The notes beneath the pieces were generated by a model. The model saw nothing but the letters and a program-made list of their open reading frames with translations. It did not search any database and was not told the DNA's origin. The position numbers were made by a program, and so were the translations under genes. This document shows, piece by piece, positions 49,958 through 58,627 of a DNA stretch of 64,000 nt. Source of the stretch: CAWJTV01 sp963845695 (GTDB lineage: Bacteria; Planctomycetota; Planctomycetia; Isosphaerales; Isosphaeraceae); assembly GCA_963845695.1 (NCBI GenBank), contig CAWJTQ010000019.1:62001-126000 (forward strand). The letters are read 5' to 3'. Each line of letters begins with the position of its first letter. Position 1 is the first letter of the stretch.

Positions 49958-50448
49958 ATCACGCGTCTCCATTCCCAGAGCGACTTCAGAGAGCATTCGA
50001 GCCGGACCGGCGCGGTGTGGTCGGTTTGGTCGATGATCTTCTGAGCTTGTGCCGGGAACAGGGACTTCAGCTCGATTGGCAGGCGAACCGATGTCGCGTT
50101 CGTCCGCTCGGGGCCCAGCCGCAAGAATCGACCGAGGTCCCGCTTCCGAAGTCGGTCTTCCGGGCCATCCTGGCGCGGATGGCTGTCTTGTGCAACGAAC
50201 GAATTCCGGACTCGGTCTCTCCTTATGGTGGTGAAGGGGAACTCTCGATCTGCACCAATCCGCCAACGGTCTTTCGTGTGGCGTTCATCAACACTCCCGG
50301 CGAGCAGCGGTTGGAAGTCCGGCGCTTCACGGATGACGAAGCCGTGGCCATCGATGACGATGCCTCCGAAGGACTTGGGCCGAGCGCTCGGACGAAGGGC
50401 GAAAACCAGTGCCAGATCGCCTCGATCAGCTCCCCAACGGTGAAATGA
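49954..50448 (+). CDS. Hypothetical protein paired with the ART-like gene
   Basis: 164 residues. N-terminal helices (RGVVGLVDDLLSLCREQGLQ), then a mixed alpha/beta part (LSICTNPPTVFRVAFINTPG; EQRLEVRRFTDDEA). No known domain. Start ATGA overlaps the ART-like stop. It may be the antitoxin/immunity partner, by context only. Confidence 0.5.
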   Translation: MNHASPFPERLQRAFEPDRRGVVGLVDDLLSLCREQGLQLDWQANRCRVRPLGAQPQESTEVPLPKSVFRAILARMAVLCNERIPDSVSPYGGEGELSICTNPPTVFRVAFINTPGEQRLEVRRFTDDEAVAIDDDASEGLGPSARTKGENQCQIASISSPTVK

Positions 50449-50593
50449 TGCTCGGACACCAGAATTCTTCTCGTCACCTCGGCGAAATCGGGCGAAACGG
50501 GCCGTTCGATCACCCTGGGACATCACCGAAACAACCACTTGGACAGCCAGTGTATCCAGAAATTTAAACGTCAGTTTATGTTAGAGAAATTCA

Positions 50594-51550
50594 ATGAGCG
50601 TTGCCACGAACGAAGAACAGCTTTGCGTTTCGACCGATGGCACGGCGGGACCGTTCATCATTGTGCCAGCCAGCCGGCTTGACTCGGTGTCTCATGCATT
50701 ATCCGACGCTCAGATCTCCTTCACCGTTGAGGAAGATGCGGTTTCGCTCGGGGGTCAGCCTGCACTGTCCGTTGTCAATTTGAACGAGGAAGCCAATCTT
50801 GAGCGGGTGCAGGAAGTGCTGGACGGTCTCGCCCGCCGTGGTCGTCGCCCACGGCGCCCCGACCAGCCGCGACTTGCAGGTTCACCGGTCGAGTTGATCC
50901 TGAAGGGGGAAACCGATCAAGTCGCACAACTGACCTCGCGGATTCAATCCTCAACGCCCGACGGATGGAGGCGACGCCTCGACCTGGAACAGCGTCTCCA
51001 GCAGATGCGTGTCGCACGCACAGGGACATTCTGCTTTTCAAAACAATTCGAGGATATCCAGAATTCCGAGTTCACGGTCTGGCTCCGAACGCGTGGATCT
51101 TCTCAGCTTTACGTCTCAAACATCGTGCCATCGGACCGGGGGACGGAATTCGGGTACTCGGAGTACAACCGAGTCTTATCTGATTTTAAAGAGAAATTTG
51201 TTTATAAATTGATTGAAGGTTTGAGAATCCACGCGATCCAAGTTCCCCTCTCCTTGGGACTGAGTATGGAGAACCTTCTTTCCCCCGAGGCGCTGAGGCA
51301 CCTCACGGAGTTTTCCCAGTCGGCCGACAAGGGCCGTTTGCATCCTCTCGATGTTAATCGGTGGAACTCGTTCATCGTCCAGACCCATATCGACAAATTA
51401 ACAATCGACCCCGCTTTGCTTGACGCATTGCTTGACACATGGCTCGAGAACGAGGGCTGGCCTGACGCGATGCGAGACCAGCTCGTCACCGAGTATGAGT
51501 CGGCCCGTTCCCTCCTGACGACTTATGACGAAGAACAAGCCCTCCGATGA
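50594..51550 (+). CDS. Hypothetical protein encoded with a PIN nuclease
   Basis: 318 residues from ATG 50594 (AGAGAA shortly upstream). The N-terminal half is beta-rich (PFIIVPASRLDSVSHAL; AQISFTVEEDAVSLGG). The C-terminal half is helical (KFVYKLIEGLRIHAIQVPLS; LDALLDTWLENEGWPDAMRD). Base composition is more AT-rich than the rest of the window (for example 51175-51230), suggesting acquisition. The stop overlaps the PIN gene start (ATGA). No family recognised; antitoxin or regulator role is inferred from its position. Confidence 0.6.
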   Translation: MSVATNEEQLCVSTDGTAGPFIIVPASRLDSVSHALSDAQISFTVEEDAVSLGGQPALSVVNLNEEANLERVQEVLDGLARRGRRPRRPDQPRLAGSPVELILKGETDQVAQLTSRIQSSTPDGWRRRLDLEQRLQQMRVARTGTFCFSKQFEDIQNSEFTVWLRTRGSSQLYVSNIVPSDRGTEFGYSEYNRVLSDFKEKFVYKLIEGLRIHAIQVPLSLGLSMENLLSPEALRHLTEFSQSADKGRLHPLDVNRWNSFIVQTHIDKLTIDPALLDALLDTWLENEGWPDAMRDQLVTEYESARSLLTTYDEEQALR

Positions 51551-52329
51551 CGAGCATTGCGGACGCGGTCGATGGACTGACAGGAACGCCGAGGCCGGTT
51601 GTCTGCCTTGATACCTGTATTTTCTTGGATATCCTGAGGTCCATGAAGAGAGAAAATGCGCAAATATTAGAACATGTCCTAAGAATATTGCAGACTGTTG
51701 CCACGGCTCCAGACCGGCTTCAGATCGTCATCACCTCTTTGACCCGCATCGAGTGGACTCAAAACCACTCAGACGTCCTGATCAAAGAGACGAGCCAAGA
51801 ATTGTCCGATTTGGATAAGTGCATCAGCAGAGTCCATGCGACTTGGGACTCCTTGGGCAGTCCTCTACCCAACCGTGCGCCCAGGTACCACGATCCTTCG
51901 TTGCCTCAAAAGCTCAAGGGCCTGGCAGAGTCGCTGCTTTCGATCGCCATGGAGTTGGACGAGGATGCGGACTGCGTCAGGCGAGCGCTCGATCGTGTGA
52001 AAACCAAGACGAGGCCATCGGAGGGTGGTGCCATCAAAGACTCCATTCATCTAGAACATTTCCTCGATCTATCACGGCGCTTGGCGGCCCGTGGATTCAC
52101 CGAGCCTCGCGTCTTCGTGAGCAGCAACACCGCTGATTTTTCTTTGGATCGTAATAAAGCCGATAGGCCGCACCCTGACCTCGTCGGAGACCTTTCCACG
52201 GCAGGTCTTGAATTCTTCCCATCTCTGGGCCCAGCCCTCAGCCACATCGGCTTATTCGGTACGCGGTCAGCTCCGACAGGCGGTGTCCTTCCCGCTCCCG
52301 TAGGCGGGGCCCCCCCTACCGCCCCATAA
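51547..52329 (+). CDS. PIN-domain nuclease-like protein
   Basis: 260 residues. The first strand RPVVCLDTCIFLDILRSMK carries the first catalytic Asp. ITSLTRIEWTQNHSD has the conserved Glu position, AIKDSIHLEHFLDLS the third acidic residue, and VFVSSNTADFSLDRN the last Asp. These four fit the PIN fold (DUF4935-like), a metal-dependent RNase. The gene overlaps the preceding one by 4 bp. The last ~25 residues (TRSAPTGGVLPAPVGGAPPT) are low-complexity and may result from readthrough into a repeat. Toxin activity is inferred. Confidence 0.7.
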   Translation: MTSIADAVDGLTGTPRPVVCLDTCIFLDILRSMKRENAQILEHVLRILQTVATAPDRLQIVITSLTRIEWTQNHSDVLIKETSQELSDLDKCISRVHATWDSLGSPLPNRAPRYHDPSLPQKLKGLAESLLSIAMELDEDADCVRRALDRVKTKTRPSEGGAIKDSIHLEHFLDLSRRLAARGFTEPRVFVSSNTADFSLDRNKADRPHPDLVGDLSTAGLEFFPSLGPALSHIGLFGTRSAPTGGVLPAPVGGAPPTAP

Positions 52330-52591
52330 CTTGTCGGTTTGTGATCCGCGAAGTGACAAGATGGACCCCAAGAGCTGTCGGACGACCACCCCGATTAGGT
52401 ACTCCGGTCGCCCCAAGCCTCGCGACGGCCGATAAGGAGCCCGCGGTCCGGAATACCGCCTCGTCAGCCGCCCGCCGGATCGAAGGGACGTCAGACGATG
52501 GGATGCCCGAACGAGTGGCCCTCGTGAACGATCAACGAGTCCCACGCCCGGCGAAGGAGGCGGGCAACCCCTGGAGATTCCGGCATGGTCT

Positions 52592-52942
52592 TTACTCAGG
52601 AAGAATGAACCCGGCGACCGCCTCTGGCTCGTCCCACCGCCGGGTCGAGAGCGATGCCCAATTCAGCACGGCGGTCAGGAACTCCTCGTCATCGAGGTGG
52701 ATCAGCACGGTGAACAGCCTGTTGACCACCTCTTTCATCAAGACCTTCATCTCGTCATCGCTGAGGCGCGACAGCCTCGTCCAGGGAATCTCCCCGTATG
52801 GGCTCACGATCTTCACGTCCGAATAATCGCCCGCCTGCGATGAGGGGCTGATGCCGGCGTGCAGGTCTTCGAGGAACGTGTTGCGCACGCAGGTCAGGGC
52901 GAGCGCCTTGGCCAGAACAGCCGCGAATTCCGGGTCCATCAT
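52592..52942 (-). CDS. Small conserved hypothetical protein
   Basis: 116 residues (ATG 52940-52942; ATG 52937-52939 also possible). Sequence: MMDPEFAAVLAKALALTCVR, then NTFLEDLHAG, DYSDVKIVSPYGEIPW and SRLSDDEMKVLMKEVVNRLF. Soluble, mixed. The start overlaps the end of the upstream YhcG remnant (TGATG), so it was probably its operon partner. Function unknown. Confidence 0.6.
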   Translation of the reverse strand: MMDPEFAAVLAKALALTCVRNTFLEDLHAGISPSSQAGDYSDVKIVSPYGEIPWTRLSRLSDDEMKVLMKEVVNRLFTVLIHLDDEEFLTAVLNWASLSTRRWDEPEAVAGFILPE

Positions 52943-53133
52943 TCTTTCTCCGCGGTGTCGCCCCGCTTCAGCTCCGCCTCCAGCTCTTTCGGGCTCGGTC
53001 CAGCAGGGCGATGTTGTGATACCCAGGTGGTTTGTACAAGCGGTCCTTGCGCCATTGTCTCATCGGGCCAGGCCGCGGCGAAGTCCCGCATGGATTTGAG
53101 TTTGCGCGGCGAGAGCCCGGTCATGTTCGGGAA
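52939..53133 (-). pseudogene. YhcG/DUF1016 remnant, internally deleted
   Basis: The minus frame reads FPNMTGLSPRKLKSMRDFAA, a signature of the DUF1016 N-terminal domain. After ~30 residues it jumps to PSPKELEAELKRGDTAEKE, which looks like the family C-terminus. The nuclease core (~200 residues) is missing. A second, differently truncated copy lies at 54958-55474. Confidence 0.6.
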
Positions 53134-53237
53134 AGCAAATACCCCCGCACAGGTAGTGGAAAAGGGGGCGATGCCGTCGTCCCGAGAATCGTTTACAATG
53201 TCCGTCCTTGGCGGCCGCCGTGAGTCGGCGGCGCGAC

Positions 53238-54092
53238 ATGGCCTCATTGCCCGCGGTGAACATGCCTCGCCGAAAGAAGAACGCACGCAACCAAGCCGCC
53301 GAATCCGACCAGCATGGCGCCTCAAGCGAAGTCTCCACCGGTGGCGAGTCCGCCGCATCACAGCCCACGGCCCCTTCTGCGGAGGCGGGCGCGCAACTCG
53401 GAGACGAGTCGCGGGCCGTCCCGACGGCAGGGGGCCTGGTCAACGCGGGCGGTGTGGGAGCAGTTGATCGCGCAGAGTTGGCACTCACGGACGATGCCGA
53501 GACACGGAGCCGTCGCGCCTTCTTCGGCCGTAGCGGTCAGCTCGCCGTAATGTCGGAGTTCCTCTACCGACGGATCAACGTCGCCATCCCGGAAGTGGAC
53601 GTCGGTGACGATGTCTTCGTGGTCAAAGGCGGCGATGACACGGTGACGCGAGTGCAGGTCAAAGCAGCCACGGCAAAGGCACAAGCCGGCAGTTACTTTG
53701 CCCTCTTCAACGTACCGCTGGCCCAACTGTCGCTGTTCCGGGACACGCCTGCCCTCGTCTACGTCTTCGCCGCTCGGTTTCAGGATCGGTGGTCCGACTT
53801 CGTCGTGATCCGCCGGTCCACCTTGCTCGCGCGTTTCAACGAGGGGGCTGGCGCTCGCCGAACTCCGCCTGACGCTCAGGAGTACGTCCAGTTCCGGATC
53901 GTTTTTACCGCGGATTCCGCCCAGTGCGGTCCGGTCAACCTCCAGCGCTACCGCAACGCCTGGGATCCGTGGCCGCCGCTCCAGCCTGAGGAGGAAGAGA
54001 CGCCGCCCGAGAATGCCCTTCCGAGTGCGAACCTGGGCGAACCGCCCCAACCGCCCGACGGCCCGGCTCCCGCCGCGACGGCTTCCGGCTGA
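53238..54092 (+). CDS. PD-(D/E)XK-like nuclease-fold protein (DUF4365-like)
   Basis: 284 residues from ATG 53238; ATG 53262 (MPRRKKNARNQ) is equally likely and neither has a strong ribosome site. The first ~90 residues are a disordered, charged region. The core is RRAFFGRSGQLAVMSEFLYR, INVAIPEVDVGDDVFVVKGG, then VTRVQVKAATAKAQ: the E...D...(Q)xK pattern of restriction-endonuclease-like folds such as DUF4365. A Pro-rich tail ends the protein. It sits between two broken YhcG copies, on the opposite strand. Nuclease function is inferred. Confidence 0.5.
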   Translation: MASLPAVNMPRRKKNARNQAAESDQHGASSEVSTGGESAASQPTAPSAEAGAQLGDESRAVPTAGGLVNAGGVGAVDRAELALTDDAETRSRRAFFGRSGQLAVMSEFLYRRINVAIPEVDVGDDVFVVKGGDDTVTRVQVKAATAKAQAGSYFALFNVPLAQLSLFRDTPALVYVFAARFQDRWSDFVVIRRSTLLARFNEGAGARRTPPDAQEYVQFRIVFTADSAQCGPVNLQRYRNAWDPWPPLQPEEEETPPENALPSANLGEPPQPPDGPAPAATASG

Positions 54093-54096
54093 GAGG

Positions 54097-54915
54097 TCAC
54101 TCGGCGACCGTGTCGGATTGATAGAGGGCGAGGTTTGTGAGCGGGTCAACGACTCGGAAGCCGCCGAGTTCGTTCATCTGCCTCGACGACAGCCCGGTCA
54201 AGAGGGTGGCGACCTGGTCGTAGAGCGATCCCACGCTCGCCTCGGTATCGGTCTGCGTGTAGCTGCCGAGGAAGATGGTGGGACGTGGGTGGACCCGCGG
54301 AAACCGTTTCAGAATCAGCTTCAGGCTGTTCGGGTGGAGGCCGTAGCTCGTCCCTTCGCCCTGGCGGCCGATCAGGATATCGACAGGACCGGATTGCCCG
54401 TTCTGCCCCCCAGCCGACGGACGCGGCGGACTTAAGTCGTAGACCTCCCAGTCTCGGTTGCCCGTCACCTGACGGAGCCGGCTCGCGAACTGTTCGGCCT
54501 CGTTGCGGTCAGTCCAGACATGCAGCCACTTGCGACCGAAGGAATCCCCCACTCGGCGCTTTCATCCAGAGAGATCCCTTGTTGCTGGAGAAGCTGGACG
54601 TAAGCCTCAAAATCCCGCGGGTTGGTCTCGTAGGGGAGCCCCACGCCATAGGCCCGGGGAGGAAGGTGAAGCCGGGATTCGATCTCCTGGATCCCGGCCG
54701 CAAGGGCCGTCTCCGGAGTCGGGAACCGCCTCACCCGGCCACGGTCGTCCTTGAGTACCTCTCCCCGAACGCTCGGCCCGAACTCCCTCGGGGAGAACGC
54801 GATGTAATACTGGCCAGTCGGGGTGAGGTCGCCGGTTTCCGGATCTTCCTTGGTGACGTCCTCAACCGTAAACCAGAAATCCCGACCTTCAATGGTCCGT
54901 TTCTGGACTTCCACC
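54097..54915 (-). CDS. Hypothetical protein (one homopolymer frameshift)
   Basis: About 272 residues. The GTG at 54913-54915 is preceded by AAAGG 8 bp upstream: VEVQKRTIEGRDFWFTVEDV, then PTGQYYIAFSPREFGPSVRG, ALAAGIQEIESRLHLPPRAY. Near 54550 a GGGGG run shifts the frame; dropping one G continues as DSFGRKWLHVWTDRNEAEQF to VVDPLTNLALYQSDTVAE. No known domain. It lies just downstream of the truncated YhcG gene on the same strand. Confidence 0.55.
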
Positions 54916-54957
54916 GGACGAACCTTTCGTTTTGGGGCCGCCGACCACGCCGAAGCT

Positions 54958-55474
54958 CTATTCCAGATTGTACGCGCCGACCTTGTGCCTGACCAAGAGG
55001 CTCTTGGAGAAGTTGGTCGTGGCCTTGCCCTGGCGCTGATACAGGTCGCTCTCGATCCAGTGCACGAGGACGGCGCGGCTCCAGCCGTGTTCGACTGTGG
55101 CGCGGGCGTACCAGAGACGTTCGTTGGGGTCCTTGAGCTTGTCGAGGATGACGCAGTTGGGGAACCAAGGAATTTGTGCAACAAGCTGTTGCACCATTGG
55201 CTGCTCGGTCCAGACGACGGCGACGGCCCGCATGGATTTGAGGTTGCGCGGCGAGAGCCCGGTCATGTCCGGGAAGGCGCGGTGCAGATCGTCGGCCAGC
55301 CGGTCGATCAGATTGGTGCCCCATCCCTCCTGTTCCTGTCGCTGGAGGATCGCACGGACGGGTTGCCAGGAGAGCAGGACCATCTCGCGGTCGAGGGCCA
55401 GGCGCGCGGAGCACGTTCGTGGTCTTCTGGTCATGTCGTCCGGGTTTCGGGGTGACGTCGCGTTTCCGGGCCAT
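54958..55474 (-). pseudogene. YhcG/DUF1016 N-terminal domain, truncated
   Basis: The start MARKRDVTPKPGRHDQKTTN (55474) is in one frame. After a shift near 55410 the frame reads VRAILQRQEQEGWGTNLIDR, LADDLHRAFPDMTGLSPRNL, KSMRAVAVVW, NERLWYARATVEHGWSRAVL and QRQGKATTNFSKSLL, then stops. This is the DUF1016_N region of YhcG; the C-terminal PD-(D/E)XK nuclease domain (~170 residues) is gone. YhcG-type proteins are linked to R-M loci and defence. As it stands it cannot be a nuclease. Confidence 0.65.
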
Positions 55475-55592
55475 GGGTGATCTCCTGGACGGTGCTGGCC
55501 ACGGGGGGCGGGAGCCCAGGTTGGGCGCGATCCCGGCTGGCCGGTCAGGAACCGTCGATCGAGCGGATCACGAGCCGCCGCTCCGGCCGTCG

Positions 55593-57230
55593 TCAAGGTT
55601 GTTTCGGCGGTGCGATCCCATGCGGCAGCTTGGCGAACCGCGCGGCTTTGACCTGATCGATCTGGGCCTGGGTCAGCCCGATGACGTCCTCGAGGTTGGC
55701 CTCGCTCAGATCGGCTCCGGCCAGATCGGCTCCGGCCAGGTTGGCCCCGGTCAGGTCTGCGCCACTCAGGTCGGCCTGGCGAAGGTCGGCCTGGCGAAGG
55801 TCGGCGTATCGGAGTCGCGCGTTCTTGAGGTCGACCTTCGCGAGGAACACCCCCCGGGCATTCGCGTGGGTCAGGTTCACCCCCTCGAGGTCCACGACGT
55901 TCACTTGCTCGAGATGAAGGTCCTTCGACCCGTCCCAGTTATCGGGCCTCTGCGAGAGTACACGGTGGTCCAGATCCAGGTGGAACAGGTGGCTCGACTT
56001 GGGGAACCCGTAGAGCAAGATCGCGGTGGTAATGAGGAACAGGGCGACGGTGACGAAGAACGGGATGCAGAATCCCAGGAACCCGGGTAACGACTTCAGG
56101 GCGCCGAGGAGGAAGACGGAGGTCGGTGTCCTCGTCGGAGCCGCGATCGCAACCTCAACCGCATCATGGTAAATCTGCCCCTCGCGCAAGATCGCGATGG
56201 CCATCTCGTCCTGATACTTCATGATCGATCGGAACCACTTGTCCAGGAGGTCCGGGGGCGGCGTGGTCGTCGCGGGCGAGCAGCGATCGACCTCGATCAC
56301 CTCGCCCCTCTTGAAGGTGCCGCCCAGGAGGACCCGGCTGAGCCGGACATGGAAGACCGTGAGATTGGCCGCGACGCCCAGGGTGAAGATCTGGAACCCG
56401 ATGATCCAGGCGTTCCTGGCACGGAGATAACCCAGCCAGAAGACCAGGAGCGTCATCAAGGCAATCCCGAAGATCATGAAATACGACGTGACGATCTGAA
56501 AGAACGCCGGGGGCGAGTCCTCGAGCCGTCGGGAGTGCCGTCGGATCAGGGCGTTCAAGGTGAGCGGGTAGGCCCGGCGATCGAGCGGCATTCCGTCCGG
56601 GAAGATGGCGGGCAGAAAGGAGAGTTGCAGCCACGTCTCGCCCAGGTACGTCAGTTCGTAGACCAGCAGGATCAGGACGATCCCCGGCATGATCCACGCG
56701 AATTGGATCGGCGAGATGGCCGCCTGGATGAACGGCAGGAGCGTCAACTGCTGGACATGGTGGAGGATGAGGTTCTCGTCTCGCGACGACAGGACGGTCA
56801 AGGCGGAAAAGCCGCAGAGCAGCAGGGTGATCCTGAAGATCGTTTGCAAGTACTTCGACGCCTCCTCGATTCCCTTCAGGGCCGTGAAGCCCTCGACCGG
56901 AGCGGGCAGCGTTGCCCCGGTCAGGTCGGCGCCCCCGAGGCTCTCCGCCGACAGGTTTTCCGCCTCGCTCAGGTCGGCATGCCGGAGGCAGGTGTCCTGC
57001 AACCGAGCGTAGCGGAGGTTGATCCCCGCGAAATCCCTCTTGTAGAAGCATCTTCCCCGCGTCCGGTCATCGCGGAAGTCCCAGGCGGGTTCAACGGCCG
57101 GGGTCGCGTTCATCTCGACGCGCCCACCGTCACGACCCTCGCTGGCGATGGCGGTGTTTCCGATCGCCCCGTCCGCGACCCAGCAACCATTTCTGAGGCC
57201 GCACCCGACGCAAGGCTCTGCGTTCACCAT
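55593..57230 (-). CDS. Membrane protein with split pentapeptide repeats
   Basis: 545 residues from ATG 57228-57230, with GGAGG 5 bp upstream. The N-terminus is Cys-rich (CVGCGLRNGC). A short pentapeptide block follows (LRYARLQDTCLRHADLSEAE, SLGGADLTGATL). Then come six or so membrane helices (ITLLLCGFSALTVL; WIMPGIVLILLVYELTYL; YFMIFGIALMTLLVFWLGYL; IIGFQIFTLGVAANLTVF; FCIPFFVTVALFLITTAILL). A second, longer C-terminal pentapeptide block follows (RYADLRQADLRQADLSGADL, GANLAGADLAGADL). Pentapeptide repeats form right-handed beta-helices used as protein-binding rods. Function unknown. Confidence 0.8.
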   Translation of the reverse strand: MVNAEPCVGCGLRNGCWVADGAIGNTAIASEGRDGGRVEMNATPAVEPAWDFRDDRTRGRCFYKRDFAGINLRYARLQDTCLRHADLSEAENLSAESLGGADLTGATLPAPVEGFTALKGIEEASKYLQTIFRITLLLCGFSALTVLSSRDENLILHHVQQLTLLPFIQAAISPIQFAWIMPGIVLILLVYELTYLGETWLQLSFLPAIFPDGMPLDRRAYPLTLNALIRRHSRRLEDSPPAFFQIVTSYFMIFGIALMTLLVFWLGYLRARNAWIIGFQIFTLGVAANLTVFHVRLSRVLLGGTFKRGEVIEVDRCSPATTTPPPDLLDKWFRSIMKYQDEMAIAILREGQIYHDAVEVAIAAPTRTPTSVFLLGALKSLPGFLGFCIPFFVTVALFLITTAILLYGFPKSSHLFHLDLDHRVLSQRPDNWDGSKDLHLEQVNVVDLEGVNLTHANARGVFLAKVDLKNARLRYADLRQADLRQADLSGADLTGANLAGADLAGADLSEANLEDVIGLTQAQIDQVKAARFAKLPHGIAPPKQP

Positions 57231-57637
57231 GGCAACCTCCGTCGTGGATCGGCGGTGATCCCCGGACGCCGATGCCCTGGCCGTCGGCGGCGACGTGCGC
57301 TGATTCTGATTGGAGATATAGCCAAGTTTTTTGTCGCGTGCAAGGGTCCATTCGAGATTTCCCAGGTGAGGCCGGATCGCAGCCGGGTTCTTGGTCGAAG
57401 GCATTCGCGGTTCTGCCGGCTGGCACAATTCCCCTTCTCGCCGCCGCTGGCAATCCTTTACGATCGTTCGGCCGGGGCGGGTTTTCCGACGATCGTGGCG
57501 AACCCGACCGCCATCCGCGCTGTCTGATCTCTTCAGGCATCGGGCGTGGGACATTGAGCGTCGGGAAGAGCGAAGCCCGTTGAACATCGTCCCCGATGCC
57601 CGAGGCCCGACGCCCGAACCTCGACGTCTGACCCCCA
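57231..57637. other. Divergent promoter region, repeat-like
   Basis: About 400 bp between the divergent pentapeptide and ABC genes. No gene is seen. The right part (57535-57637) is built of CCCGATGCCCGA/CGACGCCCGA-like units with partial inverted partners. Both promoters should lie here, but I could not place them. Confidence 0.4.
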
Positions 57638-58627
57638 ATGCCCGATCCAACCGAACCCGTGCTGATGGTGACCGAGCTGACGAAGATCTATCCGGGGCGG
57701 CCGCCAACGACCGCCGTCGATGGGCTCTCCTTCGCGCTGAAGCGGGGCGAGATCCTCGGCTTGCTCGGCCCCAATGGCGCTGGGAAGACGACGACGATCC
57801 AGATGCTCCTGAGCACGCTCAAGCCGACTTCGGGCGAGATCCGGTACTTCGGCCAGTCGCTGGCAAACGCCCGCGCCGAGATCCTCGGCCAGGTGGGCTT
57901 CGCCAGTGCCTATTCGAAGTTGCCGCGCCGGCTGACGGTGACCGAGAACCTGGACGTCTTCGCCCGGTTATACGGCCTCAAGGCCGGCGAGCGTCGCGAG
58001 CGAATCCGGGACCTACTGACGCAGTTCGGGGTCTGGGACCTGCGCCGGCGGCAGGTCGAGGGGCTCTCGGCCGGCCAGACCACGCGTGTGATGCTGGCCA
58101 AGGCGTTCCTGGCCCGGCCGAAAGTGGCGCTGCTGGACGAGCCGACGGCTTCCCTCGACCCGGACATCGCCGTCGAGGTCCGCGCCTTCGTCCGTAGCCG
58201 TCGCGACGAGGAAGGGGTTTCCATCGTCTTCACCTCGCACAACATGGACGAGGTCGCGCAGCTCTGCGACCGGGTCATCTTCCTCGACCGCGGCCGGATC
58301 GCCTCGAGCGGTCAGCCGGACGAGCTGGCGGCGTCGGTCGCGTCGGCGCGCATCCGGCTCCGGGTCACCCAGGGCCTCGACCCGCTCCTCGACCACGTCG
58401 CGGCGGCCGGCCTGACCAGCTCGAGCGCGCTCGACGACGATACCGTCGAAGTCGAGATCGACGAGTCCCGGATCGCCGACTTCCTGGCCCGCATCGCCAT
58501 GGCCGGCGTGCGTTATGACGAGATCGCGATCCGCAAGCCAACCCTCGAGGATTACTTCCTCAAGCTGGCCGGCACGCGGACACAGCCACAGCCCCAGACC
58601 GGTCGGCTCGACGAGGTGACCTCATGA
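57638..58627 (+). CDS. ABC-2 type transporter, ATP-binding subunit
   Basis: 329 residues (ATG 57638; ATG 57665 possible). Walker A LLGPNGAGKTTTIQMLL, Q-loop VGFASAYSKLPRR, signature EGLSAGQTTRVMLAKAFL, Walker B VALLDEPTASLDPD and H-loop FTSHNMDEVAQL are intact. The C-terminal ~80 residues (DELAASVASARIRLRVTQGL; RKPTLEDYFLKLAGT) are a DUF4162-type regulatory tail, as in DrrA-like drug/lipid exporters. The stop overlaps the permease start (ATGA). Confidence 0.9.
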   Translation: MPDPTEPVLMVTELTKIYPGRPPTTAVDGLSFALKRGEILGLLGPNGAGKTTTIQMLLSTLKPTSGEIRYFGQSLANARAEILGQVGFASAYSKLPRRLTVTENLDVFARLYGLKAGERRERIRDLLTQFGVWDLRRRQVEGLSAGQTTRVMLAKAFLARPKVALLDEPTASLDPDIAVEVRAFVRSRRDEEGVSIVFTSHNMDEVAQLCDRVIFLDRGRIASSGQPDELAASVASARIRLRVTQGLDPLLDHVAAAGLTSSSALDDDTVEVEIDESRIADFLARIAMAGVRYDEIAIRKPTLEDYFLKLAGTRTQPQPQTGRLDEVTS

